Source of the DNA: Polytrichum commune
Lineage: Eukaryota; Streptophyta; Polytrichopsida; Polytrichales; Polytrichaceae
Assembly (NCBI GenBank): GCA_950295325.1
Contig: OX485806.1
Coordinates: forward strand, 58,463,169-58,523,168
Reading direction: 5' to 3'
DNA: 60,000 nucleotides
Below the pieces are notes generated by a model. It made no database searches and was not told where the DNA came from. It was given only the letters and a program-made list of their open reading frames with translations. A program made the translations under genes and the position numbers. Position 1 is the stretch's first letter. Every line of letters begins with the position of its first letter. Positions 44,822 to 55,428 of the stretch are shown in pieces.

Positions 44822-47800
44822 CTGGGGGCAGAGGATTCTGGTTAGGGGGCACAACGGTCCACATCCATGGAGGAGGGAATTGATGTCAGGGTTGGAGAAG
44901 CCGAACGAATCTTTCGATTCGAGCAGCAGGTAATGGAGGAGCTCCGAGCTCAACAAGTTTATACTGCTTTGGTTTCTTTACCTCCGGTGGTGGCTTCATC
45001 ATCACATATTGGTGGTGATGAAGAGGGGATGGACTTTATTGCTAGCACGGAGGTTGGAGGCATGGTTAATGCCCCATCCTCTCATTAGCTAGCACCAAGT
45101 GGCTCTCTTCTAGTGGAAAGGGAGACCACAGACTTTGATGATTGGCCATTGGAATTGGGCCCTCATCTCACTGGTGCTGAGGCACGGAAAGTACGAGCAT
45201 TTATTCGCTCGTACCGTAGGTGTTTTGCTTTTAGCCTTCAGGATCTTGAAGGTTATAAAGGAAAACCCATCCACATTCAGTTGGAGGACGACCATCCCAT
45301 TTTTCGGAGACCTTATAGACTCAGTGTTTCCGAGCGGATTGGTGTTCAGGCCCGTTGTCGAGAGCTCTTGGCAGCAAAACTAATCGAACTTTCCAACGGG
45401 CAGTATGTTTGTGCTACGGTGATGCCATCAAAGAAGGATATCTTTGGCAATTGGACGGAGAAGAGGATATGCGGGGATTACCGTCCAGTTAATCGGAAGA
45501 CCAAGTCGGATCGGTATCCCATGCCAACCCCCGAGGAGTTGTTCGATGCCATCAGATTTTCTCGAGTCTTTAGCACCCTAGACTTGAGATCCGGCTATCA
45601 CCAGCTCCCATTACTTGCGGGAGATCGAGTGAAAACCGTATTCTGGGGAGTTGATCAAGATGGGAAAGATCAACTTTATTATTGGAAGTTTCTTCCACTT
45701 GGCCTCAAGAATGCACCCGCTGAGTTTCAGCGGGTGATAGATCAGGTTCTCTATGGCTTGCCCTTTGCTCGCTGTTACATAGACGATGTGATCATCTTCA
45801 ACACAACACCATAGGAGCATATGATGCATCTGCAAGCCGTTTTTGAACGGTTGCAGCGGTGGGGATTGCGTTTGCACCACGGCAAGTGCAAGTTTTTCCA
45901 TGACCGGTTGGCATATCTGGGGCATATGATTGTTCCAAGAGGTCTTGGGGTACAACAAGCTAAGGTGGATGCCTTGCAGAAGATTCCGGCACCGGTTGAT
46001 GTGCCGAAACTTCGTGCTTTCTTGGGCTTGGCGAATTACTATCGGCGATTTGTCAAGAACTTTAGCTTGATCGCCAAGCCTCTCACCATTCTCACGAGAA
46101 AGGACCACCTGTGGACTTGGGGTCGTGAGCAACAACAGGCGTTTGAGACATTGAAGCAGAAACTGGGTACGGCTCCAGTGCTTCGACATCCAGATGTCTC
46201 CAAATCTTTCCAATTGCATACGGATTGGAGTTCATTGGGTTTGGGAGCAGTTCTCACTCAGAAGTATGATTTTGGCCGGGAGTATGTTGTTGCTTACGCT
46301 TTGCAAAGCAATAACACGGCGGAGGCTAATTATTCATCCTAGGAGGGAGAAGCATTGGCGGCGGTATGGACTATTGCCCATTTTCGGCCGTATCTTCATG
46401 GTCAGCACTTTACTTTAGTGACTGACCATCAGCCGTTACGGTGGCTCATGGAGTCGGATAAGCTTACTGGCAAGCTTGCCAGGTGGGCTTTGTTGCTCTA
46501 GGAGTATGACTTTGAGGTGGTACACCGTGCTGGGATTACCAACCTGGATGCAGATGGACTCTCACGCAATCCAAGTCCTTCGGATGAGGACTTGACCGGG
46601 GCCAGGTGGCATGGAGATTGTGATCGAAAGGTGGTTCCAGGTTGGCACGCGGCTGCTTATCTTACTTTATTTTCTGGTGCATATGTTGAAATTCCGATAC
46701 AGGGCTCGGATAATGAGACTAATCGGCCTCAAGTTATTGCGGATATTTGGGAGGATCTTCCCGTATTGCATAAGCTTCAACATGGTACCTTTCCTTTGTC
46801 TATTTCGGCAATGGAAAGGGATAGGATTGGACATCAAATAACAAGGTTCCGTTGGGAGAGCAATTTGTTATTTTCATTGTGGCCGGATGGGACAGGGCGT
46901 ATTGTTCCTAGGCCGGATCAAAGGGCCTCCTTGGTGCGACAAATGCACGAGGAACTTGGCCATTTTGGCATACGCAGGACACATTCGATGTTGCGTGGCC
47001 AATATTGGTGGACTAGTATGTATCAGCAGGTGGCTGCTTATGTCGGGAGGTGTGAAGTTTGTGACCGGGTCAGGTCTAGCTTTAACACCTTGTTACCTAA
47101 GTTATAGCCCTTACCTACCATGGGATTGGGGGTACCGTTGGTCACTGGACTTTGCAGGGCCGTTGGTTGTTACATCACGTGGCGCAAAGTACGTGTTGGT
47201 GATGGTGGAACATTTTAGCAAGTGGATTGAGCTTGTTGCTCTACCCCAAAACTCTGCAAAGTTGGCCGCGGCCGCCTTTTTGAATCGTGTGTTGGCACGT
47301 TTTGGAGCACCGGCTGAGGTGTTGACGGACCAAGGGAGGGAGTTCCTTGGTACTTTTGAGAAGTTGTGTACTAAGGCGCTCATAGATCACCGCACCACCT
47401 CTCGGGATCATCCGGAGGCAGATGGCTTGGTTGAAAGGGTTGTTCAGACAACCAAGCGTGGCTTGAGGAAGTATGGATTACTTCGGGGAAGCCACCGGGA
47501 TTGGGACCTTATGTTGCCTTGGATTGCTATGGGCTATCGATTTAGTAGGTAGGCCTCTTTGGCATCATACAACCCGTATCAGTTATTATATGGACGTGAG
47601 CCTATTCTCCCGAGTTCTATTCAGGAAAAGTTAGCTCCTGTTGTGGACTTGGATGACCCAAACATTTGGGCAGAGTGTTTGCAGGAGCGGGCTCAATTCT
47701 TCCAAAAGGCCATGCCTATGGCCATGGAGAATTTGTCCATTGCTCAGCACCATGACACATTGCGTTATGCACGCATTCGTAGTGGTGCTTAACGACCTCA

Positions 47801-48221
47801 GTTGCGGAGATTCCGGCAAGGGGATTATGTTTATCTCCAACGTGAGGCGCCTACGACATTGGATGTCAGGGCGGGGCGCACTATCCTTCGGGTGAAGGAG
47901 GTGTTGCCGAATGGTTTGTTGTTGTTGGAAGGCAAGGATGGAAGGGAATGTCGCAAACATTCCAAAAACTGTGCCCCATGTCATCTACCCATTGAGGGTA
48001 CATTTCATCTTGAACTGGCCGTCGTGCCAGAGGGTCTTCTATGTTTTGTGTGTGGAGAGAAGAAAGGAGCGGCTACTATGATCTTGTGTGATCAGTATCA
48101 ACGTGGTTGGCACATGGCATGCTTGAGGCCACCCTTGACTTCTCTACCATCTGGAAAGTGGAGTTGTCCTCGCTGTCGAGGATCTTCGGTATTTGGTGCT
48201 CCCACCAATCGTACTTAATGA
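44822..48221 (+). pseudogene. G2 gypsy pol: RT, RNase H, integrase and C-terminal PHD finger
   Basis: RT: FSTLDLRSGYHQLPL, PLGLKNAPAEFQRV, CYIDDVIIF (YxDD). RNase H: HTDWSSLGLGAVL, TDHQPLRWLM, DADGLSR. Integrase: H2C2 (HEELGHFGIRRTH, CEVCD), then WSLDFAGPL, VLTDQGREF and HPEADGLVERVV carrying the D, D, E triad. An SH3-like tail (GDYVYLQ ... LLLLEG) precedes a PHD finger: LCFVCGEKKGA, MILCDQY, GWHMACLRPPL, SGKWSCPRC, in which the fourth Cys ligand is Tyr. Integration targeting by the PHD finger instead of a chromodomain is an inference. Internal stops are TAG at 45086, 45812, 46340, 46499, 47105 and 47550 and TAA at 47790; none is TGA. One frameshift lies in a GGGGG run near 47128. The terminal TAA is followed at once by TGA. 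Confidence 0.85.
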
Positions 48222-48599
48222 TCATGTGTGATTTTCATCATCTTGTGTCTGTCCAAATGGAAGATGAGGAATTATGGCTTAGAGACGCAATCGACATGAG
48301 GCGGTGAAATTAATTCTGTGGAATCTGATGGCCAACCATCAGAGGCGATTAAGGATGGGGCTCACATTGCACCCAACCTACAGTTCCTTGGGATGACGTT
48401 CGCCACGCTAGTTGGTTGCGGAGCAATCCGTCATTATCCATACCCTTGGATTGGCGTTGGTCCTAGCTGCTTGGCGGGACTCCATAGTCAGCTAAGGGGG
48501 GCATGTCCAGATGTGTTGTTCATGTGTGACCTTGCTATGTTTTAGTATTGTTTGTTAGTGGTGGTTGGTACTCGACCTGCAGTGACACACGATCGGTAT
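48222..48599. other. G2 3' untranslated region, polypurine tract and start of a truncated 3' LTR (probable)
   Basis: AAGGGGGGCA (48496-48505), followed by TGTCCAGATG, is a plausible polypurine tract and LTR start. Only about 90 bp follow before the oppositely oriented G1 element begins at about 48600, so the LTR is truncated and cannot be matched to a 5' copy. Confidence 0.4.
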
Positions 48600-49769
48600 T
48601 TACACGACAGCTAAGTTAATAGGTTGGAGCGCATCCACTCCATAAGCCACCACAAAAGACAACCCCTTGGTAGCCAAGTGCGTGGCTACATTGCAATTAC
48701 ACTCTGCTCGACCCACATAGTCCGCCCAATCTCCTTGGTCCGCCCCCACCAAGTGACTCAAGTATTGCTTCAAGACTCCATTCACACGCTCCGTTTTCCC
48801 ATCCATTTGGGAATGCAAGGCCGTGCTAAACCTTAGTTTCATTCCGACCTCTTTAGAAAAATGCATTGAAAATGCACTTTGTGAACTCTTGGCAACCCAT
48901 GGTACCTCAACCATCTTTTGAGAAAAGGCTATGCGGTCTCCAACGCGGTGGCGGTTCCCACAATCGGCACCATGTGTGCCAACTTGGCAAACCGGTCTAC
49001 CATCAACAAAATGGCATCATACCCATATGACTTCGGCAAACTTGTGATCAAATCCATGCACATACTATGTCATGGCCCCGGCGGGATAGGCAACGGTTGC
49101 AAGAAACCGCCTTGCTTTTGGTAAGAGGCTCGATTCACTTGGCACTTCATCCAAGCCTTCACAAAGTGGGCTATATCCTCCTTTATGCACCGCCAATGGT
49201 ACCTCCATGACACCATTCTATGGCGGTTTTTTCTTTCTCCTCTATGGCCGGCAATAGGACTATCATATTCCTCCTTCAAAACCGATAGCCTCAACTTGTC
49301 TTGTGGCACATACACCCGACTTTGCTTACACTTGGACAATCCCTCCACCAACTTAACCTCTTTGAGCACCTTGCTCTTGCGAAGCTCACCTAAAGGTTTT
49401 TGTGCCTTGGGGTAGTTAATGAAACCCTCCCGTATCTTGCATCACAAGTTTCCTTCGCCGGCACACATTAGCCACAAGGTTTGGATGGTTTTCATTGCTT
49501 GGAACTCTTCCCGTCTACTTAGCGCATCCAGCACCACATTTCCACGGTCCGGTTTGTGAATCAAATCCACCTTCATAAGCGCCAAACTATCATGCCACCG
49601 CAATGACTTGGCGCTCACTTGTGCTTGTATGTCAAAATACTTTTAGGACACATTGTCCGTGTAGACCTTTGCTTTGTGCAACCCCAACTAGTGTCGCCAC
49701 ATTTTCAAGCAATGGACTATGGCAAAGAAGTTCTTTGTCATGACTTGGTTGTCTTCTTTGACAACCATC
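48600..49769 (-). pseudogene. G1 gypsy (third copy): integrase and RNase H parts
   Basis: Minus strand. 48914-48600 is integrase core (SAFSMHFSKEVGMKLRFSTA, SQMDGKTERVNGVL, WADY). The segment with the first two catalytic Asp residues is badly degraded (48920-49070). 49370-49070 is the zinc-binding region (IAGHRGERKNRHRM, WMKCQVNRA). 49700-49480 is the end of RNase H. Frames are interrupted. It is truncated at 48600 against G2, with chromodomain and 3' LTR missing. Confidence 0.72.
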
Positions 49770-50178
49770 CACGGGTAGATCACTCCATTGTCAAGTTGAA
49801 CACCACGTGCGACCAAAAAAAATCTTCTTTTGGTAAGTTGCACCACCAAAATGGGTCAAAATTTTATCAAATGTTTTTCATAAGTAGATATACACAGTAC
49901 CTATGACATAGGTAAAAGTGGTAACTAAATTTGATGATTTTGTTTTTCATAAAACATACCGATTCTAATTAGAATGACACATAATTGAACTAAAATATTT
50001 ATTAAAAAAAATAAAGATGACTAAAAATGTCAAAAAAATATACAAAGGATACTTTCAATGGTTGTGTATATGTAGAAAAAATATCATAAATTTTAAAATT
50101 ATATATGTCATATAATATAGGAGTTGCAAACTTTGTCCGCACGTGGTGTCAATTTGACAATGAAGTGACCTCCCCGTG
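49770..50178. mobile_element. 409-bp MITE with about 44-bp TIRs and 8-bp TSD
   Basis: Inserted in the G1 copy. It starts CACGGGTAGATCACTCCATT and its right end, read inverted, starts CACGGGGAGGTCACTTCATT; similarity continues through CACCACGTGCG. Flanks are CAACCATC (49762-49769) and CAATCATC (50179-50186), an 8-bp duplication with one difference, as in hAT-type elements. The interior is AT-rich without coding capacity. The empty site is seen in the tandem copy near 50640 (ACAACCATCGAGCTTCATG). Confidence 0.82.
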
Positions 50179-50186
50179 CAATCATC

Positions 50187-51849
50187 GAGTTTCATGCTGC
50201 CATATGCAATGGCCATCCATCTTACATCAACAATCCGCCATTGGCAAAGTCACTCACCCCCGTATGCACCTCAAAAGGTTTGTCAAACTCCGTGAACTTG
50301 AGCGCAGGTGGCGAAGACAACTTGCTCTCAAGCTCCCCAAAGACTTGGTGGCAAGGCTCATCCCACTCTTGGGATAGCCATTTCTTCCACAAGTCGGATA
50401 AGGTCGGATAACCATCGAGCTTAACGCTCTCATATGCAATGGCCATGCATCTTACATTAACCATCCGCCAATGGCAAAGTCACTCGCCACCGTATGCACC
50501 TCAAAAGGTTTATCAAATTCCGTGAACTTGAGCACGGGCGGCAAAGACAACTTGCTATGAAGCTTCCCAAAGATTTGGTGGCAAGGCTCATCCCACTCTT
50601 GGGATAGCCATTTCTTTCACAAGTTGCACAAGGTCGGACAACCATCGAGCTTCATGCTCCCATATCCATCTTTCCTAGCCTCCCCATACGTTCCTTGGAG
50701 CTGCTCCAATTGAACCACGACCATTATGTTTTCCATCTTTCATTTGGTCCATTAAGACCAAATTCAACTTGGGTCCTCCTACCATAGGAGTCCTTGTCAA
50801 TTTGAACTTCAACATTTTACCATTATGACACATCATAATGCACCGCAAGCACACCGGCTTGCACCTCACATCTATCATGTGAATCTCAAAGAAGACGACC
50901 TTCACAATGACATGCATTTCATCTATTTCACATGGTGTGAAATTTTGACAAAAATCCAATGTCCCACATTGAAATGTTACATGCATTGCGGCTTCCTTTG
51001 TCTCATGCGGTTCGCCCTTTCGAAACTGCACCTTGGTGGGCTTGTCCGCTCTAGCAATCGGCAAGCGCCAACTCCCTTGTGAGCTTTGAGGCTCATGAAG
51101 GAATGCCTTGCCTCTTTGTCAACACATGAGACATATCTCTCATTCATTTCATCTCATTGATTTGAAACATGATATACAAAAGACTTGGCCTTGGCTTAAG
51201 GCTACTAGCCTTGGCCACAAAGCCATTGTCTAACATTCGGTCCGTGGCAACAACAAGATTTGGCTTGGTCTGCGAAGACAACTTTTTTTTTTCTTCAGGA
51301 CCATCGGCTTCAATGCTCTAGCAATCTTGGTGATCCCCGCCATGACCTCAATAAACTATGGAAGTTTGAACATAGTATTTACCACCCGCTTTCAAAACCC
51401 CACCTAAAATGATGCATTTCTTACAAAGCTCGTCCAGTTTAGGTGTATCCTTCATTTGTGCGTTTGAATTGTGCACATAGGCCTTAAGAGGCCCCAGATG
51501 CCTCATTTGCACCAAGTTCATTCCAACATCATCACAATCTAAGCATTTTGGATTGGAATTTCAATCCAACATGACCACCTTCCAAGCTTTCGGGTGCATT
51601 CGGTATTTTAGCCCCCGAATACATTTCAAGGTTTGCGGGAGCGCTTTCAAATGACTCCCTTTTCCTTACGGAATCCACCCTCATGCCCACCATTGTCATT
51701 AAAACCGAGGGTATGGTCAAACTCCATTTGCACGTGATCCTTGTTCCAATTTGAGCTTCACAACCTATTGGAAACCCCGGGCTCACCATAATAACCCTCA
51801 CGTTTGATAGCCATGTCTCCCTCAAAGTGCTAGCTTAAATATTGGAACC
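50187..51849 (-). pseudogene. G1 gypsy (third copy): gag, protease and duplicated RT/RNase H segment
   Basis: Minus strand. 51830-51100 is gag-like, heavily interrupted, with an open piece at 51825-51532 (VRVIMVSPGFPIGCEAQIGT) that I cannot assign to a domain. 51064-50675 looks like the protease end (CGTLDFCQNFTPCEID, VDVRCKP-type IDVRCKPVCL, KLNLVLMDQMK). Most of RT is deleted. The RT/RNase H junction segment (WLSQEWDEPCHQ, KFTEFDKPFEVH) is present twice in tandem with 230-bp spacing (50660-50215), the same segment that is triplicated at 237-860. No function expected. Confidence 0.6.
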
Positions 51850-51863
51850 CTGCTCTGATACCA
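51850..51863 (-). promoter_or_regulatory. Primer-binding site of G1, initiator tRNA-Met type
   Basis: The minus strand reads TGGTATCAGAGCAG two bases after the LTR end (GGGTTGCGACA CG). TGGTATCAGAGC is the classic plant PBS complementary to the 3' end of initiator tRNA-Met. It ties LTR A to the G1 internal region and fixes the orientation of all LTR A and B copies. Confidence 0.88.
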
Positions 51864-51865
51864 CG

Positions 51866-52837
51866 TGTCGCAACCCTTGCTAGTCCCCTTAAAAAACTTG
51901 CCAATTTCCATTTCTAGCAAAGGTTATGAGCGCTAACCCTTCGCATACCGCCATGTTAATGGTTAGCTCCTCTCACCCCGGACCTTTTAGTTCATAGGAG
52001 GGGAACCAACCCTCTTACTTTGCTTTTGGTACTCACTCCCTTAATTGGTAACCCATTTCTAGATGTGGACTTCCATTCATAGAAGTCCAATCTTATGTTG
52101 ATCATCGCATTGCCGGAGCAACACTACAACAACCTGAAGCATACTAGGCAACTATGGCCTCACATTGGGCCAATGCCCATGAAGGCCGTGCCGTTCGGCC
52201 TCGGGTGGGTGAGGCCACACCACCTCACCCATATAAACCTCTAGGATTCTAAGTGGGGGCCCTATCCCACCGTCAACAAACCTTTGGTCTCTCTACCAAG
52301 AGTTGGGGTCAAGTAGACATTTTCCCTTAGCCACTGGGCCTAGAAGCCCCCAGCAGCTTCAGACCATCATAACTTCCTTGTATGATATTCAATACTAACA
52401 AGAAACCACTTCATCTTCATCTAGGCTTCACGTAGATGCTGATGAACGCCTCACTTGCCCCATTCAGGCAAATATTGACGAAGTTATGCATGTTTGAACC
52501 TTGGCAATCCCGGGAATCACTCCCAGACATTGTTGTACCAGGGCGCTGTCCCGGGACAGCGCCCCACTCAAATTCTTATAACTCCTAGCTCACACCTCTG
52601 ATTAAGGTGTTCTTGAGCATTCTAGAATCACCCCGCCATGAGCTACGCATGTCATGGCCTTACCTTCATGCCTTCTAGTCTCCGTGGGTGGGAGGCGTTC
52701 CCAATGCCCAGGGGCCTCGCCCACGCTAGGACCACTCGGGCCCTCTCACCAATGGCGCCACAAGTTCCGGGTATCACTCCGGGGTCCCCGTTGTGCCCAT
52801 GGTGTTTCGGGGACTCCTCATGGAGAGCTGTGTGATA
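51866..52837 (-). mobile_element. LTR A, 5' LTR of the third G1 copy (972 bp)
   Basis: Full-length LTR, + strand from TGTCGCAACCC to a slightly decayed GCTGTGTGATA. Flanks CCACG (PBS side) and GAGCC do not match, as expected for one LTR of an element whose other LTR is lost. It carries the 24-bp GC palindrome at about 52544-52567. Confidence 0.85.
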
Positions 52838-53545
52838 GAGCCTCAACCAAAACACAAACATTCATCCTATGAAACATACTTAAGAATATGGCCTAGCCCT
52901 CTACCCTCTCGGAACCAAGAGCCTTAACCAAAACAAACATTCAACCTATCAAGAATGTGGCCTAGCCTTCTAGCCTCTTGGAACCGAGAGCCTCAACCAA
53001 AACACAAACATTCAACCTATCAAGAATCTGGCATACCCTCTATCCTTTCGGAACCAAGAGCCTCCATGAAAACACAAGCATTCAACCTATGAAACAAACT
53101 TAACAATCCGGCCTACCCATCTACCCTCTCAGAATCGAGAGCATGAACCAAAGCAAACATTCAACCTATCAAACAAACTTAAGTTTGGCCTAACCTCTAC
53201 CCTCTCAGAACCAAGAGCCTCAACCAAAACAAAATTCAACCTATCAAACAAACTTAAGATTCTGGCCTACCCTTTACCGTCTCGGAACCGAGAGCTTCAA
53301 CCAAAACAAACATTCAACCTATCAAAGAAACTTAAGAATTTGACCTACCTTCAACCCTCTTGGAACTGAGAGCCTCAACCAGAACACAAACATTCAACGT
53401 ATCAAGAATTTGGCATACACTCTATCCTCTCGAAACAGGGAGCCTTAACCAAAACACACACATTCAACATGTCAAACAAACTTAAGAATCTAGCCTAGCC
53501 TTCTTCCCTCTTGGAACCAAGACACTCAACCAAGCAAATTCTGAT
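52838..53545. repeat. Tandem repeat, about nine units of 68-82 bp
   Basis: Units follow the pattern GAGCCTCAACCAAAACACAA, ATTCAACCTATCAAACAAAC, TTAAGAATCTGGCCTACCCT, CTACCCTCTCGGAACC. Two length classes occur, depending on whether AAACAAACTTA is present. Directly abuts the outer end of LTR A. No coding capacity. Confidence 0.85.
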
Positions 53546-53692
53546 GTTTGGATCGTACCCGACCCCCGATATTGCACATATTAACTACCTCATCAAGATT
53601 GCAGAATATGGTGTGCATATCCTTCTTAATTTTGAATCCCCAATGGTTTTTTGTTGGTGGGGTTTTTTTCCTTGTGCTACGTACAAAGGCCG
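53546..53692. other. Short unassigned spacer
   Basis: Sequence between the tandem array and the next LTR A, with no recognised feature. Confidence 0.4.
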
Positions 53693-54666
53693 TGTCACAA
53701 CCCTTACTAGCCCCTTAACAATCATCCCAATTTTTGTTTCTAGCAAAGGTTACGAGCGCTAACCCTTTGCATACCGCCATGCTAATGGTTAGCTCCTCTC
53801 ACCCCGGACCTTACAGTTCATAGGAGGGGAACCAACCCTCCTACTTTGCTTTTGGGACTCACCCCTTAATCGGTAATCCTTCTTTTTTATGTGGACTTCC
53901 ATCCATGAAAGTCCAATCTTATGTTGATCATCGCGTTGCCGGAGCAACACTACAACAACCCGAAGCGTACTAGGTAACTATGGCCTCACATTGGGCCAAT
54001 GCCCATGGCGGCCGTGCCGTTCGGCCTCGGGTGGGTGAGGCCACACCACCTCACCCATATAAACCTTTAGGACTCTAAGCGGGGGCCCTATCCCACCGTC
54101 AACAAACCTTTTGTCTCTCTACCAAGAGTTGGGGCCAAGTAGACATTTTCCCTTAGCTGCTGGGCCTAGAAGCCCCCACCAGATTCAGACCATCATAACT
54201 TCCTTGTATGATGTTTGATGTTAACAAGCAACCACTCCATCGTCATCTATGCTTCACTTAGATGCCGATGGACTCCTCACTTGCCTCATTCGGCCAAGTA
54301 TTGAAGAAGTTGGGCCTATTCAAACCTTGGCAGTCCTGGGAACCACTCCCAGGCCACTGCTGTACCAAGGCGCTGTCCCGGGACAACGCCCCACTCAAAT
54401 TGCCATAACTCCTAGCTCTCACCTCCGATTGAGATGTGCTTGAGCTTTATGGAATCACCACGCCATAAGCTACGCAAAGATCATGGCCTTATCCTCGTGC
54501 CTCTTAGTCTTCGTGGGTGGGAAGCGTTCCCAACGCCCGGGGCCCTCGCCCATACTAGGATCACTTGGGCCCTCTCACCAACGGTGCCACAAGTCCCAGG
54601 TGTCACTCCGGGGTCCCCCTTGTGTCCATGGTTTTTCAGGCACTCCTCATGGAGAGGTGCGCGACA
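53693..54666 (-). mobile_element. LTR A (974 bp), no matching TSD
   Basis: Complete LTR, + strand TGTCACAACCC to GGTGCGCGACA. Flanks are GGCCG and ATATG, which differ. The right flank falls directly into MULE-like copy 2, and the 5' part of that copy is missing, so the LTR probably arose from recombination between two insertions or a deletion. Confidence 0.85.
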
Positions 54667-55428
54667 ATATGTGAGAATTCTAGGCTTGCCAACAATGGAT
54701 CATGAGTGTGGGAACTCTACGCTGGTAAATGTAGGGTGTATGGACTTCCAAAATCTTGTACAAATGTATCCACCAAAATCCGTACCCCTCCCCATTACTC
54801 TGCTTCCACTTTAAACACTCCTCCACTGGTCACAGTTAAGATTGAATGTGGTATACACACTATCATACATCTTTTTGATTCCTCCGATGGTGATGAGCCC
54901 CTTGTATCCACTCCCATTCTCAAACCATCTCCATCCTCCCTCCATTCCGCCGCTCTTACCCCACCTCTTGTATGCATTGATCCTTTGTGTTTTTTTCCTC
55001 CAACCCCTCCCAAACCCTCCATTTCCATTCTTCAATGTCTACGTGCTCTAGTTTTTATGCTTGGTAGGAGAAACATCCTCAAGAAACTAGATTATGACAC
55101 GTTGCAAATTAAGGAGGTGAATTTCCTTTCGCCTTGCTTTGATGGTAATAAGATTTTTGTCCTCCCCCCCTGTTGGCGTCTCTACCTCCCATACGAAGGC
55201 CGAATCCATGGACGGCATGGAAAAACGCTACAACGGCTATGTTTGGACCAAAACCCAAACCACCAACATCAACAATGACTTAGTCCTTGTTTTTTGCTCC
55301 TCCACCTGCGTTGGTCATCTCAAATGCCAAAATTCTCTTTGCAACTACCTCCAACGTGCTCATCATACCTCTTCGGTCAATGATACTGAATTCGACAGCT
55401 TCACCAAGGAGCCTTTCCCATTGGTGGT

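Noticed and set aside
51850-51863. Part of a tRNA-Met gene
   Set aside because: Only the 3' end complement is present, directly beside an LTR end; it is a primer-binding site.
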